Positions 5,660 through 7,953 of a stretch of DNA of 7,953 bases are shown here, piece after piece. A model generated the notes under the pieces. It was given only the letters and a program-made list of their open reading frames with translations, was not told the origin of the DNA and did not search any database. Numbering within the stretch: the first letter of the stretch is position 1; each line of letters opens with the position of its first letter. Source of the stretch: Propionibacteriaceae bacterium (GTDB taxonomy: Bacteria; Actinomycetota; Actinomycetes; Propionibacteriales; Propionibacteriaceae); contig JAIRXX010000085.1 in the NCBI GenBank assembly GCA_031268065.1, positions 1 to 7,953 on the forward strand, written 5' to 3'. The position numbers and the translations under genes were made by a program.

Positions 5660-6224
5660 GCCGAGGCTCGGCGTTCTGGTCGGTTTGCGCGTCCAGGTAC
5701 CGCTCCAGCGGGCCGTAGCGGACGTTGGCCACTGGCGGGGTGAAGGCTGGCGCGCGGTTGCGCAGCAAGCTCCAAGTCGCGCAATATTTGCCCACTGGCG
5801 GCAGCCAGGCCAGGATCGCCGCAGCCAGGGTGAGCGCTATAGCCGGGTAGGCGAGGATGCTGATGAACCACGCGCCCGGCACGCAGAGCGCGAAGGTGAT
5901 GATCGCCGCGACACGCGCCCAGCGGTAACCGGCGAAGACGTAGAAGCCGCTGATCGCCGCCGCAATGCTCGGGACCAGCCCGATGGCGGTGAGCGCCACG
6001 ACCAGCAGCGCCCGCCAGGGTGATCCGTATTCGGTGGGGACCAGCCGGGTCAGCAGGCTAGCCTGACTAAAAGCGTAGACGCAGACCCAGTACGAGCGGC
6101 CCAACGCGACGGCGAAGCTGGTGATCGCGGCGAAGCTGAGCAGCAGCACTATCCAGGCCAGCGCCGGACGGCGCGGCTCGCCAGTCGTGGCGCTGATCGG
6201 GACGTACGCGGCTTGGCTTTTCAT
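5652..6224 (-). CDS. Uncharacterised four-helix membrane protein
   Basis: The 190-residue protein has a short hydrophilic N-terminus, four likely membrane helices (about 21-42, 71-98, 103-121 and 122-141) and a cytoplasmic-type tail with a conserved-looking segment around 145-176 (VGKYCATW, then FTPPVANVRYGPLERYL). I recall similar tails in uncharacterised actinobacterial membrane proteins but cannot name a family or function. An upstream in-frame GTG at 6248 would add eight residues. I prefer ATG 6224 because GGAGGTGAC lies directly before it and would otherwise be inside the coding region. It lies 63 bases after glpK on the same strand, and its stop overlaps the start of the PemK-like gene by 8 bases, so the pair is probably co-translated. 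Confidence 0.78.
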   Translation of the reverse strand: MKSQAAYVPISATTGEPRRPALAWIVLLLSFAAITSFAVALGRSYWVCVYAFSQASLLTRLVPTEYGSPWRALLVVALTAIGLVPSIAAAISGFYVFAGYRWARVAAIITFALCVPGAWFISILAYPAIALTLAAAILAWLPPVGKYCATWSLLRNRAPAFTPPVANVRYGPLERYLDAQTDQNAEPRHA

Positions 6225-6233
6225 GTCACCTCC
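6225..6233 (-). promoter_or_regulatory. Ribosome binding site deciding the membrane-protein start
   Basis: On the minus strand GGAGGTGAC stands immediately before the ATG at 6224, with four bases between the GGAGG core and the start. It argues against the upstream GTG at 6248. Confidence 0.65.
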
Positions 6234-6287
6234 GAAATGCTTCGCCACCAGATTACCCGGCGACCGGTGGGCGGCGGAAAAACGGCG

Positions 6288-7793
6288 TCAGTCCACCCAG
6301 TCGAAAGACTTGGTCACCGCCTTCTTCCACTCGCGGTAGAGCCTTTCCCTGGTGGCGGCGTCCGCGCGTGGATTCCAACGGTTCCCCTCGGCCCAATTCG
6401 CCACCACGTCTTCCTCTCCCGCCCAGTAGCCGACGGCTATTCCGGCGGCGTAGGCCGCCCCGAGCGCTGTGGTCTCGGCCACGACTGGGCGCACCACCGG
6501 AACGCCGAGCTGGTCGGCTTGGAATTGCATCAACAGCTGGTTGGCGGTCATCCCGCCGTCCACTTTCAACCCCCGCAGCCGCACGCCGGAGTCTGCCTCC
6601 ATCGCGTCCAGCACTTCGCGGGTCTGGTAGGCGGTCGCTTCCAGCGTTGCCCTGGCCAGGTGCCCTTTGTTGACGAAACGGGTCAGGCCGACTATCGCCC
6701 CCCGCGCGTCCGCGCGCCAGTAGGGGGCGAAAAGCCCGGAGAAGGCCGGGACGAAGTAGCATCCGCCGTTGTCGGGGACAGTTTCGGCGAGTGCTTCCAC
6801 CTCTGCGGCGGAGGCGACTAGGCCCAAGTTGTCGCGCAGCCACTGGACCAGCGATCCGGTGACGGCGATGGAGCCTTCCAGCGCGTAGCGCGGGGCGTTG
6901 GCCCCGATCTGGTAGCACATGGTGGTGAGCAGCCCGTGTGCGGAGGGGACGGGCTGGGCGCCGGTGTTCATCAGCATGAAGGAGCCGGTTCCGTAAGTGT
7001 TTTTGGCCATCCCCGGCTCGAAGCAGGCTTGGCCGAAGGTGGCCGCCTGCTGGTCTCCCAGCGCCCCGGCGATGGGCACGCCCCGGAGCAGGCCCTGGGG
7101 GCGGCCCTGGCCGTAAAATTCGGCGGATGATTTGATTTGCGGCAGCAGCCCCAGCGGGATGCCCATGTCGGCGGCGATTTCGGCGTCCCATTGCAAGGTG
7201 CGCAAGTCCATCAGCATGGTGCGGGAGGCGTTGGTCACATCGGTCACATGTACGCCGCCAGCTGGGCCGCCGGTGAGATTCCAGATCACCCAGGTGTCCA
7301 TCGTCCCGGCGAGCAACCGGCCCTGGGCGGCGGCTTCGCGGGCGCCGGGAACGTTGTCCAGCAGCCAACGTATTTTCGGCCCGGCGAAGTAGGTGGCCAA
7401 CGGCAGCCCGACCCGTGGTTGGTAGCGCTCCCTGCCGTGGCCTGCGGCCAGCTCGGCGCAAATCTGTTCGGTGCGCGTGTCTTGCCAGACGATGGCGTTG
7501 TAGATCGGCTCCCCGGTCTCCCGGTCCCAGATCAGCGTGGTCTCCCGCTGGTTGGTGACCCCGATTGCGGCGATATTCGCCTGGTTCAGGCTGGCTCTGG
7601 CCAGGGCCTCCGCCGCAACCTCGCGCACGTTGGCCCAGATTTCAACGGCGTCGTGTTCCACCCAACCTGCCTGCGGGAAAATCTGCCGATGCTCCTTCTG
7701 TCCGGCGGCGACGATCCCGCCGCCGTGGTCGAAAATAATCGCCCTGGTGCTAGTCGTCCCCTGGTCGATCGCCAACACATACTGATCGTTCAT
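6288..7793 (-). CDS. glpK: Glycerol kinase
   Basis: GlpK phosphorylates glycerol with ATP to sn-glycerol 3-phosphate in the cytoplasm, committing it to catabolism or lipid synthesis. The 501-residue protein is full length with FGGY-kinase features: phosphate-binding [11 protein letters not shown] (8-18), NQRETT (81-86) and WQDTRT (103-108) forming the glycerol pocket. FGGY signature 1 is [13 protein letters not shown] (135-147), the catalytic aspartate is D246 in GALGDQQA, the ATP-site GTGS is at 268-271, signature 2 is [20 protein letters not shown] (365-384), and KVDGGM is at 410-415. The frame is open upstream for 50 more codons. I choose ATG 7793 because AGGAGG sits five bases before it and the N-terminus then matches the family. 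No glpF or glpD is adjacent; downstream on the same strand lie the membrane protein and the PemK-like gene. Confidence 0.97.
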   Translation of the reverse strand: MNDQYVLAIDQGTTSTRAIIFDHGGGIVAAGQKEHRQIFPQAGWVEHDAVEIWANVREVAAEALARASLNQANIAAIGVTNQRETTLIWDRETGEPIYNAIVWQDTRTEQICAELAAGHGRERYQPRVGLPLATYFAGPKIRWLLDNVPGAREAAAQGRLLAGTMDTWVIWNLTGGPAGGVHVTDVTNASRTMLMDLRTLQWDAEIAADMGIPLGLLPQIKSSAEFYGQGRPQGLLRGVPIAGALGDQQAATFGQACFEPGMAKNTYGTGSFMLMNTGAQPVPSAHGLLTTMCYQIGANAPRYALEGSIAVTGSLVQWLRDNLGLVASAAEVEALAETVPDNGGCYFVPAFSGLFAPYWRADARGAIVGLTRFVNKGHLARATLEATAYQTREVLDAMEADSGVRLRGLKVDGGMTANQLLMQFQADQLGVPVVRPVVAETTALGAAYAAGIAVGYWAGEEDVVANWAEGNRWNPRADAATRERLYREWKKAVTKSFDWVD

Positions 7794-7953
7794 CGCGGCC
7801 TCCTCGCTCGCTCGCCGTTGGGATTCGCTGTTCAGCGCCGTAAGTCGGTAATCCCTTAGGTTAGCCGCAATCCCGCCGCTGTCAGCCTGGTGGTTGCGCC
7901 GCGATTCGGCGGAATTCGCCGCCTCGCGCTGAGGGGGAGACAAGACGGCGCCG
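7794..7953 (-). promoter_or_regulatory. glpK upstream region
   Basis: The 160 bases before glpK carry AGGAGG at 7799-7804 (minus strand), the glpK ribosome binding site. The rest presumably contains the promoter, but I see no convincing -35/-10 pair and no clear operator. The open frame through it is an extension of glpK, not a separate gene. Confidence 0.45.

Noticed and set aside
4889..5743. 284-codon plus-strand ORF across the gap and pemK
   Set aside because: It is antisense to the PemK-like gene, crosses repeats, and has no recognisable domain.
6253..7461. 402-codon minus-strand ORF inside glpK
   Set aside because: Very Arg/Gly-rich translation typical of a GC-rich shadow frame; glpK in the other frame has every family motif.
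7905..7925. Near-palindrome around GAATTC upstream of glpK
   Set aside because: The symmetry is imperfect and short, expected by chance in GC-rich DNA.

Overview
The window looks like chromosomal DNA from a high-GC actinobacterium. The evidence is the GC-rich third codon positions of the main genes, a parA-parB pair with parS-like sites, GTG and TTG start codons, and the type of PemK/MazF-like protein and small membrane protein common in that phylum. I cannot name the genus. The parAB pair suggests a position near the replication origin, but no dnaA, rsmG, yidC or rnpA is visible.

Layout. Positions 1-850 hold no recognisable conserved gene. The minus strand carries a run of small, tightly packed ORFs (about 720 down to 1) whose codon use differs from the rest, for example many CTT leucine codons. 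Frames compete in places, so this looks like a foreign or decaying insertion where rsmG is often found. Positions 853-2685 hold a parS-like site, parA and parB on the plus strand, with a second parS-like site inside the parA coding sequence. Positions 2686-2831 are a short convergent spacer with hairpins and a small tandem repeat. Positions 2832-4829 hold purC (SAICAR synthase) and, upstream of it, a VanZ-RDD fusion membrane protein, both on the minus strand. Positions 4830-5158 are a repeat-bearing non-coding gap. Positions 5159-7793 hold, on the minus strand in transcription order, glpK (glycerol kinase), an uncharacterised four-helix membrane protein and a PemK/MazF-like protein; the last two overlap by 8 bases. 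Positions 7794-7953 are the glpK upstream region.

How the genes work together. ParA and ParB with parS form the chromosome segregation system. parA and parB overlap by four bases (ATGA) and are probably made from one message. GlpK and PurC are ordinary metabolic enzymes with no evident link to partitioning. The membrane protein and PemK-like protein are probably translationally coupled. I see no clear new defence or mobile system. The items most worth a second look are the small-ORF block upstream of parA, the coupled membrane protein/PemK pair without a recognisable antitoxin, and the repeats around the pemK 3' end.
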